A stretch of DNA of 19,470 nucleotides from Paraglomus occultum (Eukaryota; Glomeromycota; Glomeromycetes; Paraglomerales; Paraglomeraceae): the NCBI GenBank assembly GCA_910592205.1, contig CAJVPJ010000665.1, positions 1-19,470 on the forward strand, written 5' to 3'. A model generated the notes under the pieces. That model was given only the letters and a program-made list of their open reading frames with translations. It did not search any database and was not told where the DNA came from. Of the stretch, positions 10,409 to 19,470 are shown piece after piece (the stretch's first letter is position 1; every line of letters starts with the position of its first letter). The translations under genes were made by a program, and so were the position numbers.

Positions 10409-10414
10409 AATAAA
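10409..10414 (+). terminator. Candidate poly(A) signal of the OXLD1-type gene
   Basis: AATAAA lies about 325 bases after the OXLD1 stop codon. Placement is plausible but not unique in AT-rich DNA. Confidence 0.3.
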
Positions 10415-11275
10415 TCGATTGGGCGGGGACCATATTTAGTAAATAGGAACTGCAGATAGGACAATTGACATCTCAACGATTGGGAAGAAACAATCGAGAG
10501 CACAATAAGAAAGAGACGCAAGAATGCAGTGCGAAGGGTAAAAGGAAAAAAGCGGGGCATAAGCGACTTGAGGAAAGCGATAGGGCTTTATCACATAATA
10601 TTAACATTGTTGATGGGAAATCTGTTATTTTTGAAACGCACTTCACAGCCATACCATCAAAAAAAAATTCTTTTACCATCATAATTTTTATCATGTGACC
10701 ATCGAGATTTGCGATAAAGGTAAGCCACGAATAAACAAAAGAAAAAATGGCTTCTCTTTTTCCGAAACGAGGCGTTGTTATGAAGAAGAAGAAAAAAAAA
10801 AAAAAAGAGTCTGTTATTTCCACTTAACGGGAATGAGTTTAGAGCGAAACGAATACTATAATTGAATAATATGGAGACTTAGCCACTAATGGTATTATTA
10901 GGACGACGGTTGTCATATGACTTGTAAAATAATCATCCTAATGCAACGGGAAATTCTTTTAGTTTGCTTTGTATTTGGCTTTTTTTTTTTTCCTGTGTAG
11001 CTGTAAAATTTTCGTGGGGTTAAAGTAAGTTTTGATATGACCGTTTATGGTAAATTTGTCAAGGCTTGGGCATAAGGTTGTTTACGTTTGATATGATACA
11101 AAAAAGAATACAGTAAACAACACATTGTCAGATTTTAACAATTAATGATTGATTACTTTAAATTGACAAGATGACGCCCGACGTATACACTATAATGGCA
11201 TGCAAGAAAAAAAGATGTGGGGGTACACGAAAAGCGTCTCACATCTCATCTCTAAAAAAAATTATGCAAGTTATG

Positions 11276-11341
11276 AAAAGAAAAGGAAGGAAAGAAAGAA
11301 AGAAGGGAAAAAAAAAAAGGAAAAAGGAAAAAGAAAAAGAA
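11276..11341 (+). repeat. Pure purine tract (GAAA/GGAA type)
   Basis: About 65 bases of almost only A and G, made of AAAG, GGAA and poly-A pieces. Its translation yields a Lys-rich frame with no protein character. Long mirror-like purine runs can form triplex DNA. Confidence 0.7.
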
Positions 11342-12159
11342 AACCCACCACATCCCAGCACTAAAAATGGGGCGTGTGAAGTAAATAATAAAATTCTTAT
11401 TGATGATCGCTTTTGCATTCTTTTTCATTATTCCCTTTTTTTTTATTGATCTCTTGTCCTTATGGGTTTAGGTAGCGTATTTTAATTTCTATTCGAGAGA
11501 GATCTACAAAGGTGTGGGGAAAGACATATACAATCGGTCTTTGTGTGTTGTATATGTGTGTGATGTGAGGGAAAAAAGGGGGTGGAGAGCGTAGAGTGGA
11601 GGAGGTTCGAGCGTTTTGACAGTGGTAAGTGTGGAGAGAGAGAAAAAAAAAAGGATTTCCTGTGAACTGGGCGTCCCATTGTAAGACCGAGCCTAGACCA
11701 AAGGTGGAATATAAACTATAGAATTAGAATAACATCGATCATAATATAAAGTTTTATTTTATTATTTTTATTCGGGGCTTTTTTTCGTTTCTTTGGTTGT
11801 ACGCCAACAGTTTTTTTTTATCAGACGCCCTCTTAACCCAACAATTAATCGTGCCTAATGTTTTTTTTGCTGTCAAAACTGTCAAAATTGCTACACTAAA
11901 TAACAACAATGATGATAACAATTGGCAAATGAGAATAATAATGCAATAAAATCATGTATGACATATAACAAACAATGATATTGTTGTCGTTATTGTGTGA
12001 TATACAATATATTGTATAATTGATTTTAAGTGATTATTAAGAGATTCCCCGTGATGGCAAAGATGTACCGCAGTATAGCTTTTTTGATATCTAAATAAAT
12101 CTATTAAAAGAATCCTCAAGACACATATCACATATACAACGTCATCCATTTTCATACAC

Positions 12160-12349
12160 AACGCACATACACACAATACGCACAACAACAGACAACAGAG
12201 CACACGCACGCACGCACATACATACTTACGTACGTACGTACGTACACAATACGCACACAATATCAATACAATACAAATACAATACAAATACATACCAATA
12301 CAATATCAATACAATACCAATGCAATACTGATGCAATACTAATACAATC
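12160..12349 (+). repeat. Simple-repeat field: CACA/CGCA, (ACGT)n and CAATACAAATA-type units
   Basis: Three adjoining blocks. First come ACAC and GCAC dinucleotide and tetranucleotide runs, then TACGTACGTACGTACGTAC at about 12226-12245, then about 100 bases of degenerate 10-12-base units such as CAATACAAATA and CAATACCAATG. The blocks blend into each other, as expected from slippage. Confidence 0.8.
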
Positions 12350-12622
12350 CCCTCATTCACACTCCATCTGTATACTTTATTACTGCGCACCTCATCATAT
12401 AAACATTAACTGTCCACGTTGACCTAACTATTTGTTTAACACGTTTGCCATATCAACTCTAATGCTATACTGTACTCCATCAATTCGTATATTACACCAC
12501 TAACAACTGTCGCCTCCTCCCTGTTCTCACTTAACTTACCGTTTTGCTTCGCCTCCCCCACAAACAATGATCTTCACAGATTATTTTTCCGAGTATGTGA
12601 ATGTACGATGTGCAGTAATGAA

Positions 12623-12630
12623 TGACGTCA
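12623..12630. promoter_or_regulatory. CRE-type palindrome TGACGTCA
   Basis: A third perfect octamer, here far from any recognised gene start (about 4.9 kb before the homeobox gene). Its role is unknown. Confidence 0.2.
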
Positions 12631-12745
12631 CTTTTGCTTTGGAGGAAAAAAAAAAAAAAGAAAAAAAAAGAGTATGGGACTTTATATGCACGTATTGTAT
12701 GTATTGTACTTTTGTATTGTAAATGCTTTGTTGATAACGTCCAAA

Positions 12746-12850
12746 CTAGCCAGCCAGCCAGTCGTCCAGCCATTCAGCCAGCCAGTCGTCCAGCCGTCCA
12801 GTCAGCATGTCCCCGTCAACCAGTTTGCCAACCAGTTCTCTAGCCAGTTT
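12746..12850 (+). repeat. CCAGCCAGTCGT tandem repeat, 24-base period
   Basis: A 21-base unit (key part CAGCCAGCCAGTCGTCCAGC) occurs at 12751-12771 and again exactly at 12775-12795. Degenerate CCAG/CCAGTT units follow to about 12850. The block is much more GC-rich than its surroundings. Its translation (SQPASRPAIQPASRPAV) is a repeat artefact, not a known domain. Confidence 0.8.
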
Positions 12851-13343
12851 CAATTTACATGTTAATTAATTTAGTGTATATTTTATATACCTCAACTTTG
12901 CATTATATAATCAACTAGTCGGTCAGATAGTGTACGCATATCTTATCTTTGCATTTCAATCATAAATTACACAAGTTCCGATTATAAAAAAAAAAAGAGA
13001 GAAAAAAAAACCATTATAATTGTTAAACAAGTATTGCACAGCAGCATCTGCAACTGATAAAATTTGCCCGCATAATTGTTACATATTACTGTTTTATCAA
13101 TTATATTTATATTTATTTGTTCTTTTCTAATTTCAGTCTAAGCAAATGTATGCACAAGCGCCGCTAAAGAGAAAAAAAAAGAAAGAAACTTGTTTCTGAT
13201 TTGCGATTTGCATTACCTTTTCATGCTCGAGAAAGCTGGGGAAGTAGGATAAGCTGCATTATGTGAAGCAACATATTCTCCTGCCCTGCAAGAGAGAGCG
13301 CATACATGATCAGCTGCGGGGGAGAGGGACAAAAACGATAAAA

Positions 13344-13652
13344 ATGTTGTGCAATGAACCGGACTATAAGCCCGGAATTGCTTTCATACGCGGACGAATA
13401 AGCTGGTTGAAAAAAAAAATGAATCGTAAAGTCAAGGACCTACAGTACATTAGTCATATAGTACGTTGCGGTAACAAAGGTGATGAAAAAGATTTGAACT
13501 TGCTTTTTCGCTTGTCCAATTCGGTGAAATCAATTCGAGCGGACAAGTTCACTGACCAGTTTACCAAACCAGGAGTACCGCTCTTCGTTCTACAGACTAA
13601 AAAGGCTTTTAATAACCAAAAAACACTATATTGCAAGAACAATGCAATGTAA
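13344..13652 (+). CDS. Doubtful hypothetical ORF, 102 aa
   Basis: From the ATG at 13344 the frame runs 102 codons to a TAA. The product is basic (RGRISWLKKKMNRKVKDL..) and ends in LFVLQTKKAFNNQKTLY followed by CKNNAM. The frame also extends upstream of the ATG to 13263 without a start codon. I recognise no domain. An A10 run inside the frame encodes the Lys triplet. An 81-codon frame lies antisense (13454-13699), so coding direction is not certain. It could be a small gene, a transposon scrap or chance. Confidence 0.2.
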   Translation: MLCNEPDYKPGIAFIRGRISWLKKKMNRKVKDLQYISHIVRCGNKGDEKDLNLLFRLSNSVKSIRADKFTDQFTKPGVPLFVLQTKKAFNNQKTLYCKNNAM

Positions 13653-14280
13653 AAGATTGCGGGGAACATTTTCACAGAAAAGAAAAAGAGACAATACAAT
13701 ACAAATTAGTATGTTGATCCGAGTTTATTATTTATGTTAGAAACTGGTCGATGCAATTTAATCGTACTTGTTTCCTCTCATTCCCTGGATGTGTCCAAGT
13801 TGGTGTTTCCTTAACCCCGCATTCTTTGTTGTAAAAAATTTTCCGTTAAAATAGAATTATTTATACGAATAAATAAAACACTGCATCAAACTCAAACTGA
13901 TGACGCTGCCGTTTGCATTAATTAATTATTTTTTACTTGCTTTGTCTAATGGAATTCTGTAATGATTTTCGCTAATCACCTGTTGTTCGCCGTAGAAGGG
14001 TCCCCCTTTCTCCGTCGCCCTCCCCCGCCTCCCCCTTTCCTCGTTTATTCGCTCATGAACAATGGTAATCTGGTAACTATTAAACATAAGCATATCAATC
14101 TGAGAGATAATGTAGATTGTCAAGGGCCATCTATCATTTAGAATAATAGATTGGAGGAAAAAAAAAATTTTTTTCAAGATATGCATGATGTATTTAAGCT
14201 CGTGCATATATATTCTTCCCTGCATAAATGATGCGCTATTATTAGTAGGATCAACAGATAAGTATATTGATAACAATATT

Positions 14281-14364
14281 GCTACCGTTATATTATTACC
14301 TATTTGGCAGCATTAACCATATAATTAATTAGTGATTGTCAATATGGTTAAAACTATAGGTAGC
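14281..14364. repeat. Nested inverted repeat
   Basis: Inner arms TTAACCATAT (14313-14322) and ATATGGTTAA (14342-14351) are perfect 10-base inverses with a 19-base loop. Outer arms GCTACC (14281-14286) and GGTAGC (14359-14364) are also inverse. The outer arm distances differ, so the whole is not one perfect hairpin. It may be a small foldback element or chance pairing in AT-rich DNA. Confidence 0.5.
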
Positions 14365-15068
14365 ATGATCGAAGAATAGATCCAACAGATAGAGAGCATC
14401 AACCACTTTTGACGATATAGTTTATGATATGAAACCGACCTAGACTCGGCTTTAACGACTCGACCAATTAACATCCAACTTAACCAACTTAACCTAACCC
14501 TTTCTCCTTGAAAATAAGCAGGAGTTCATATCATATAAAGGACAACGGGGGAGAGCATAAAGTAGTACAACCGCTCGTGCATAATGTGGCTGAGAATGCT
14601 TTCGGTCGATCATGCAAACAAGTCATAAGGAATAATAACAATAATAGTATTACGGAAAAATACCACCCTCGAGTGATGTAACGATACTTATTGGGGAAAC
14701 TAATTATGCTTCCTAAACTGACCAAGACACAACCTTCAGCACGTCCATAACAATTAAAATTATTTATTCAAGTCTATTTTCACTAGCGTTACACTAATCG
14801 TTGCGCTAGGAATAAATTATATCAAAAATGGAAATAACACTGTAATGTTGCATGCCCCTAAACATTTGCCAAGGTCGGTGACAATGACAATGTGAAACTT
14901 AATTCGAAACTTGCATATCTTGATCTTGTGATGGGAAAGTGGCTTAAAGAAGATAACATAAAATGAACAAGAGGTAAAAAAAAAAAAAAGGTGTGCTTGA
15001 CTCAAAAAGATTAAAAGATCGTCTTTGGACATTTCACAATTAAAGCAATTCATCGTTATTTAGAGTAG

Positions 15069-15182
15069 ACAAAAAGAAAAGAAGCAGAGGGACGTGAGTG
15101 GAGGAGAGGAGAGGGCGGAGAAGAAGGGGAATAAGTGCGGGGATGAACGGGTGGGGTAAAAAAAGGGGGGGAAAGAAAAAAG
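15069..15182 (+). repeat. Long purine-rich tract
   Basis: About 110 bases with very few pyrimidines, rich in GAGGAGAGG and GGGG pieces, on the plus strand. It is far more G-rich than the flanks. No gene product is implied. Confidence 0.65.
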
Positions 15183-15393
15183 TGTGCATATATTTATAAT
15201 ATAATAAGTAGTATATATTATACAAATGCATTAAGATTATATTTAGTATGCAACTTTCTGTATTAATTAGCATTAACCATGTGTGTAACATATAATTGTA
15301 GATAATCTATAGGTGACACGGCCGTATACACACAAATATGGAATTCTAACGCCATAAGGCTACCAAGTATAAAATATATATCATTATTAAAAC

Positions 15394-15401
15394 TGACGTC
15401 A
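15394..15401. promoter_or_regulatory. CRE-type palindrome TGACGTCA
   Basis: A fourth perfect octamer, about 2.1 kb before the homeobox gene start. Like the copy at 2459 it sits in the context CTGACGTCATTG. Function is unknown. Confidence 0.2.
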
Positions 15402-16622
15402 TTGACATAAACTTGTTATTTATATTCTCGCTGTCAAAAAAAAAAAAAAGTGGAGAGAATGGATGTATTGTTTGCCATTGTTTTTTGTTTGGAGTACAGT
15501 ATAAATTAATAGAATTATTTATCCATAAAATCGATTGGACAACAGCATTTTAAAGATAATGGATGAAAATCGCACAAGATGATGATCGAGTAAAAATCTT
15601 TCTTTTTCCATTTCAAAAAAAAAATTAATCTGTTTTGTGATCTGTGAATATGATATGCTTACAGCAAGCCAAAGTACCCTATACCCTTTCATCCACTCCC
15701 CATGTAAGGGATGTTTGTTAATAAACTTTCTTAATGGCATTTAAGTTAAACACATTATATTTGTACCACTCTGATTTACAGAGTTTCGACATTTCTTGTA
15801 ATGTTAAATTCTAAATTACTATTTGCTTTGGATTGACAGCTGTTTGACATCATCCCCCCGACACCTTTCTCTTTTGATTTGTACCATTGTTTATACGTTC
15901 GTGACATTAGTAATTCCAGGTGAACAGTGCCTTGAGGTATAACGTGGCAGCGAATAAAGTAATAATAAGAAAATAGAGATTATAAACATAAACAATATAT
16001 GAATATAAATATAAAGAATTACATGTATAGCATCATCGTTTGTACAAATCTAGTAAATAAAGCAGGTCAGTGCAAAAGAGAAATACTAGGAAATCGAGTA
16101 GCCAATGACCGCAGTCTAATCTGTGACGACAGCAATGACGAGAAGATATAGCAGATGACGACGACTGTTGATGACGACACATTAGACGATGATGCGGGGG
16201 ACATGATGAACATGATGGGCAGAGTTGTGATTATTATATATAATATAAATAAAGTCACAAGTAATAGTAATAGTAATGTATATCAAACTCGACAATTAAA
16301 ACGGTTTGTTTTTTTTGGTCTCATGTCCTATTATACGTTTTAGAATAGGTTCCCTTCCAAAACTAAAGAACAAGGAAAGCGATAGAATAGAATAGCCTCT
16401 TCTTTTTTTTTCCTCACATATAATTATAAGCTATGTTCATTATTTATTTACTTATTTATATGTATGACAAAAAAAGGAGCAAATGGGCGTACCCCATATT
16501 ACTTTTTCCCCATAATTCTCACACCCACACACTATGCTCCATATGATCAAAAATACCGATCGCATTTGACAATGATAAAATAACAATAACGACGTAATAT
16601 AAATTGTACAGTATAAACTTAA

Positions 16623-16654
16623 ATGATTGTATGTTGTAATGATTGTATGTTGTA
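16623..16654 (+). repeat. Perfect 16-bp tandem duplication
   Basis: ATGATTGTATGTTGTA occurs twice in a row (16623-16638 and 16639-16654). It is followed almost at once by a different tandem array. Confidence 0.9.
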
Positions 16655-16665
16655 ACATATTTGCT

Positions 16666-16707
16666 ATTATACATTATACATTATACATTATACAGTATAC
16701 ACTGTAC
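16666..16707 (+). repeat. ATTATAC heptamer tandem array
   Basis: Four exact ATTATAC units (16666-16693) are followed by two diverged units, AGTATAC and ACTGTAC. The period is 7 bases. Confidence 0.85.
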
Positions 16708-17492
16708 AAACAACTATTTATATGCAACATCTGCATCAGTATCTATTGAATATATATCTGATGATTCGCTCATTCTTACGTGTAACTATCCTTGTCTTTG
16801 GGGCCAACAAAAAAAAACCAAAATAAACAACACTTTACTTACGATGTATATATTTACTTTATTGTCTTTGGGCTATTGAGAAACAACGGAAAAATACTAT
16901 TACAAGTTTATAATATTATACATATTTTCGTATTATTCTTATTCTTTCTTGTCTCTCTCTTTTTTTTTCAGAGTTCGAATAATGCAGCAACAGTGTTACA
17001 ATTCAATTCATATATAAATGCAACAATATAATGGAAATGCATCACATATATTATAATTTATATTAGCATGCAGCATCGTAACACATTTTAAACAACTGAT
17101 ATTGTAATTGAGTGTATTCACATAAATTACAAAACTCGAACTTTTTTTTTTCCTCCAACAAACATAAATTCTAAGGGCGAAAACTCACAGTCTCTTTAAG
17201 CGACTAATCTCTTCACCAAACTTTCAAGCTACGCTCAGAGAATTTTTTTCTACGCTTTTTAGTTCTTTGAGTGTCATCTCCTCAGGACGAGGCAATACTT
17301 ATAACTCCTCTCCCGTTTCCTCATCCTTACTTTCTACGCAATATTCGCCCTTTTTTCTACCTTCCCCATCCTCAAAGCAACATAAACACCTTCTTAACGA
17401 CTCTTATACATTAAGCGAAGCTTCTGTCTTGCCACTCACATACGCATTACATTCTATCGTTTGTTAATACTACAAATCTCTTAATTCTAACC

Positions 17493-18860
17493 ATGTACTC
17501 ATCACATGCTGCCGCGAGGAGGAAGGTAAGCAAGTCAATCTTTACTTTCAAATCAAACAAAACTTTGCTCGAGAAACAGCATTTCAACCGTCGCATATGC
17601 GAAACAATGTCTTGGGCCGATGGCGGGGAGGATTCAAACATTAATTGTCATGGACATGCGATTGCTATAATCGAATTTAGGCAACGATTTGGAAATTTAC
17701 GATTAGCCTAGAATTTTGATTAGCATTAGGATTACAATTAGAATTACAATTAGTATTACAATTAGTACTAGTATTAAGATTTAGCTCTGGAATTACAAAT
17801 TAGCATTACACATGTGTAAACGGATCAAAATGCCCGTGAATACAATCTCTAACCTATTTTATTATTTTTTTAATCATTACCATTTTCTAGCTACGTGTAT
17901 TCAGCCCAGTCATTCTTTTCCACGAATATGAACGTCGAACAGACGTGCCCACACATTACAGCGACACAAGCGATCAACACAGTAAGAAACTAAAGGATAG
18001 CAAAAAGCGTATCGAAGATATGCTGAACGAGAATAGTCAATTCTGGAGAAAGGTATTCGAGTCGACAAGAGGTAAATATTTCAAAAAACACATGGATCAA
18101 AGAAAAAATAAATTATATGCGTATATGCGTATATGTGCAAATCAACTTACATAAAATTATTCGCTAGAACATGAAAAATATGAAGCGGCGTGCCGTCGTC
18201 AGTACCACCTCCACCTCTCACAGTCCTACCTTAATCCAGCCGTCTCGTCAATGTCTCCGGCATCTCCAGCATCCCCTCCGTCTCTATATCGTCCAGAATC
18301 CACATGCGAAGCTGCTGCCGTGCCCAGGCCTACCAAACGACGTCGCGGTAATTTACCAAAGACCACAACCGCCTTGTTAAAGTCTTGGCTGGCCAAGCAC
18401 AAGAAACATCCTTATCCTACGGAGGAGGAAAAGCTCGCCTTGGCAAAAGAAACTAAACTCAATTTGCAACAAATATCAAATTGGTTTATAAACGCGAGGA
18501 GACGTCATCTCCCGCATTTACTAGAAAACGATTTCACTAATGGGAATGCCATCACACCACAACGTCAGAACCAAATGGATGCTTATAATTACGAGGAGAA
18601 TTCTACCGGTAAGTAAACGCAAACACACGTCAAACATATGTCAAACATACGTCAAACATACGTATAACATACGTATAACACACACGTACGTCTTTTTCCT
18701 TTTCATTTAATCATAATAACATTGTTGTTTTTTCCTCCCTACAGAAGACAGTTCGTCGGATCATGGACACGGTCTTCGACGAGTTGGTGGTACTAAATGC
18801 ACCCGCATTCACAAAAACAAAAAGTCCCAACATCTCCGTAGGAGAAAACCCTCGTTGTAA
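17493..18860 (+). CDS. TALE-class homeodomain transcription factor
   Basis: Four exons: 17493-17525, 17891-18071, 18168-18608 and 18745-18860. Introns are 365, 96 and 136 bases; phases join to 771 bases, 256 aa. The homeodomain spans about 127-188. It has the TALE three-residue insert with the PYP motif (HKKHPYPTEEEK, 149-160) and a recognition helix QQISNWFINARRRH (172-185) with Ile at homeodomain position 50. This resembles the PBX/MEIS and fungal Cup9/Tos8 class, so it should bind a TGAC-like core in the nucleus. Upstream lie a helical charged stretch (KKLKDSKKRIEDMLNENSQF.. to CRRQYHLHLSQSYLNP, about 45-95) and a Ser/Pro linker (98-110). The C-terminal exon is basic (RIHKNKKSQHLRRRK) and may be an NLS. 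The 11-codon first exon is the least certain part: its ATG is the first in frame after a stop at 17412, and its donor is GTAAGC. The exact orthologue is not recognised. Confidence 0.9.
17731..17766 (+). repeat. 12-bp tandem repeat in homeobox gene intron 1
   Basis: Three units of ATTACAATTAG plus A or T lie in a row (17731-17742, 17743-17754, 17755-17766). Degenerate copies on both sides (ATTAGCATTAGG, ATTAGTACTAGT) stretch the field to about 17700-17810. It lies inside the 365-base intron. Confidence 0.85.
18628..18682 (+). repeat. 11-bp tandem repeat in homeobox gene intron 3
   Basis: Five 11-base units: three close to CGTCAAACATA, then two CGTATAACA(T/C)A. The array starts about 20 bases after the GTAAGT donor and fills the first half of the 136-base intron. 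Confidence 0.85.
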
Positions 18861-19470
18861 AAAAAAGAAAAACTTGTCGTACCCGGATATTCAATCTCCA
18901 CCTTCCTACACCTTATATAGACTTAATATCACCAAGGAGCCCTTTTTTTTCTAGGCCCTTGTGATATCGCTAAGACATTTTATATTTCTATTTTCTCTTT
19001 TAAACGTCAACTTTTTCCTTTCTTCTATACATACTTTTTTTTTTCTTTTACTTTGATTTTTTCTCTTTTATATTTCTACTGTTTTTTTTCTTTACTCTAT
19101 TGTGTTCCCCCTTCCACAATACACGTTTTTTCCTTTACGGTTGTTTTCTTTCGTAAAAATTTCGTTATTGTCGGGAAAAACACGATATCAGTTTTTATTA
19201 ACTGATGGATTGTATTATTTTTTCCTGTACGTATTTTATATACCCATGGGTGATTTTTTTTGTACATATAAGTCTTGGAACGAGAGAACCACTCGTGGTC
19301 TCTTGTTTTCCTCCAAATTTACTTTATATATAGAAGACAACAAAAGCAAACCAAAAAAAAAAAAAAAAAAAGAAAAGACAAAAGACGGAATTTATCATAA
19401 TCTCCTTTTTTGCCTTTTAAAAATACAGATATATTATATTTTAAAGATTTCTTCCAAGAGAGAATTGGGG
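18861..19470. other. 3' flank of the homeobox gene, T-rich
   Basis: Mostly T and C runs on the plus strand (18940-19150), then an A19 run near 19353. No ATG-started gene is seen. I noticed no exact AATAAA after the stop. A second frame of the last exon stays open to 18954, but no splice phase leads into it. Confidence 0.5.

Larger units (their letters stand above)
10085..13343. other. Gene-poor, repeat-rich intergenic region
   Basis: After the OXLD1 3' UTR (AATAAA at 10409) I see no gene. The longer open frames here either start without ATG or are made of poly-Lys, poly-Phe or repeat translations. Examples are 10465-10698, 11171-11449, 11952-12293 and 12622-12843. The region holds several A or T runs of 9-14 bases, a purine tract, (ACGT)n and ACAATA-type repeats, a 24-base-period repeat and one CRE palindrome. 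Confidence 0.6.
13653..17492. other. Gene-poor AT-rich region upstream of the homeobox gene
   Basis: No frame with an ATG and protein character was found in about 3.8 kb. The content is A/T homopolymers, a pyrimidine tract (about 13999-14042), a purine tract (about 15069-15182), a nested inverted repeat, short tandem duplications and one CRE palindrome. The last few hundred bases should hold the homeobox gene promoter. The open frame 17267-17467 has no ATG. Confidence 0.55.

Noticed and set aside
10465-10823. Open frames on both strands (77 and 116 codons)
   Set aside because: The plus frame starts with TTG. The minus frame is driven by a poly-Phe run from an A/T homopolymer. A 26-codon ATG frame at about 10747 is poly-Lys.
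11171-11449. 92-codon Lys-rich frame
   Set aside because: It does start with ATG, but most of it is the translation of a purine tract and poly-A runs, with no domain.
12622-12865. Ser/Pro/Gln-repeat frame
   Set aside because: It is made of a poly-A run and the CCAG minisatellite; neighbouring frames are equally open.
16155-16343. Asp/Met-rich 62-codon frame
   Set aside because: The GATGAC-rich DNA gives acidic residues by composition, then runs into AT repeats; no splice or family support.
17267-17467. Possible 66-codon upstream ORF of the homeobox gene
   Set aside because: It begins with TTG and contains no ATG, so it cannot act as an ordinary uORF.

Overview
The window looks like nuclear DNA of an early-diverging fungus. 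It is AT-rich, full of A/T homopolymers and simple repeats, and its genes are compact but cut by many short introns (76-365 bases) with GT..AG ends. My best guess is Mucoromycota or a near relative. This rests on gene style and on the homeobox protein, not on a marker gene. No rRNA, tRNA, CRISPR or intact transposon was recognised.

Four protein genes can be rebuilt exon by exon with matching phases. (1) 1196-2094, minus strand: succinate dehydrogenase membrane anchor subunit (CybS/SDHD type), 3 exons, 180 aa. (2) 4099-8462, plus strand: transportin / karyopherin beta-2 nuclear import receptor, 12 exons, 910 aa, essentially full length. (3) 9230-10084, plus strand: mitochondrial oxidoreductase-like protein (OXLD1 type), 4 exons including a 15-base micro-exon, 189 aa. 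(4) 17493-18860, plus strand: TALE-class homeodomain transcription factor, 4 exons, 256 aa.

Genes 1 and 2 are divergent and share a 2-kb upstream region. It holds two perfect TGACGTCA palindromes, a CCAAT box close to the SDHD start, and an unassigned coding-like exon at 2972-3073 with a GTGAGT donor. Gene 3 follows gene 2 in the same direction after about 770 bases. About 7.4 kb of repeat-rich, gene-poor DNA then separates gene 3 from gene 4. It carries simple-repeat fields, purine tracts, two more TGACGTCA sites, a nested inverted repeat and one doubtful 102-aa ORF.

The genes are unrelated housekeeping and regulatory genes (respiration, nuclear import, mitochondrial biogenesis, transcription), not a pathway cluster or a defence or metabolic island. 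I found no undescribed system. The points most worth checking are the micro-exon that carries half of a cysteine motif, the 16-bp tandem duplication over the transportin stop codon, the excess of CRE palindromes, and the possible hidden exons upstream of transportin.
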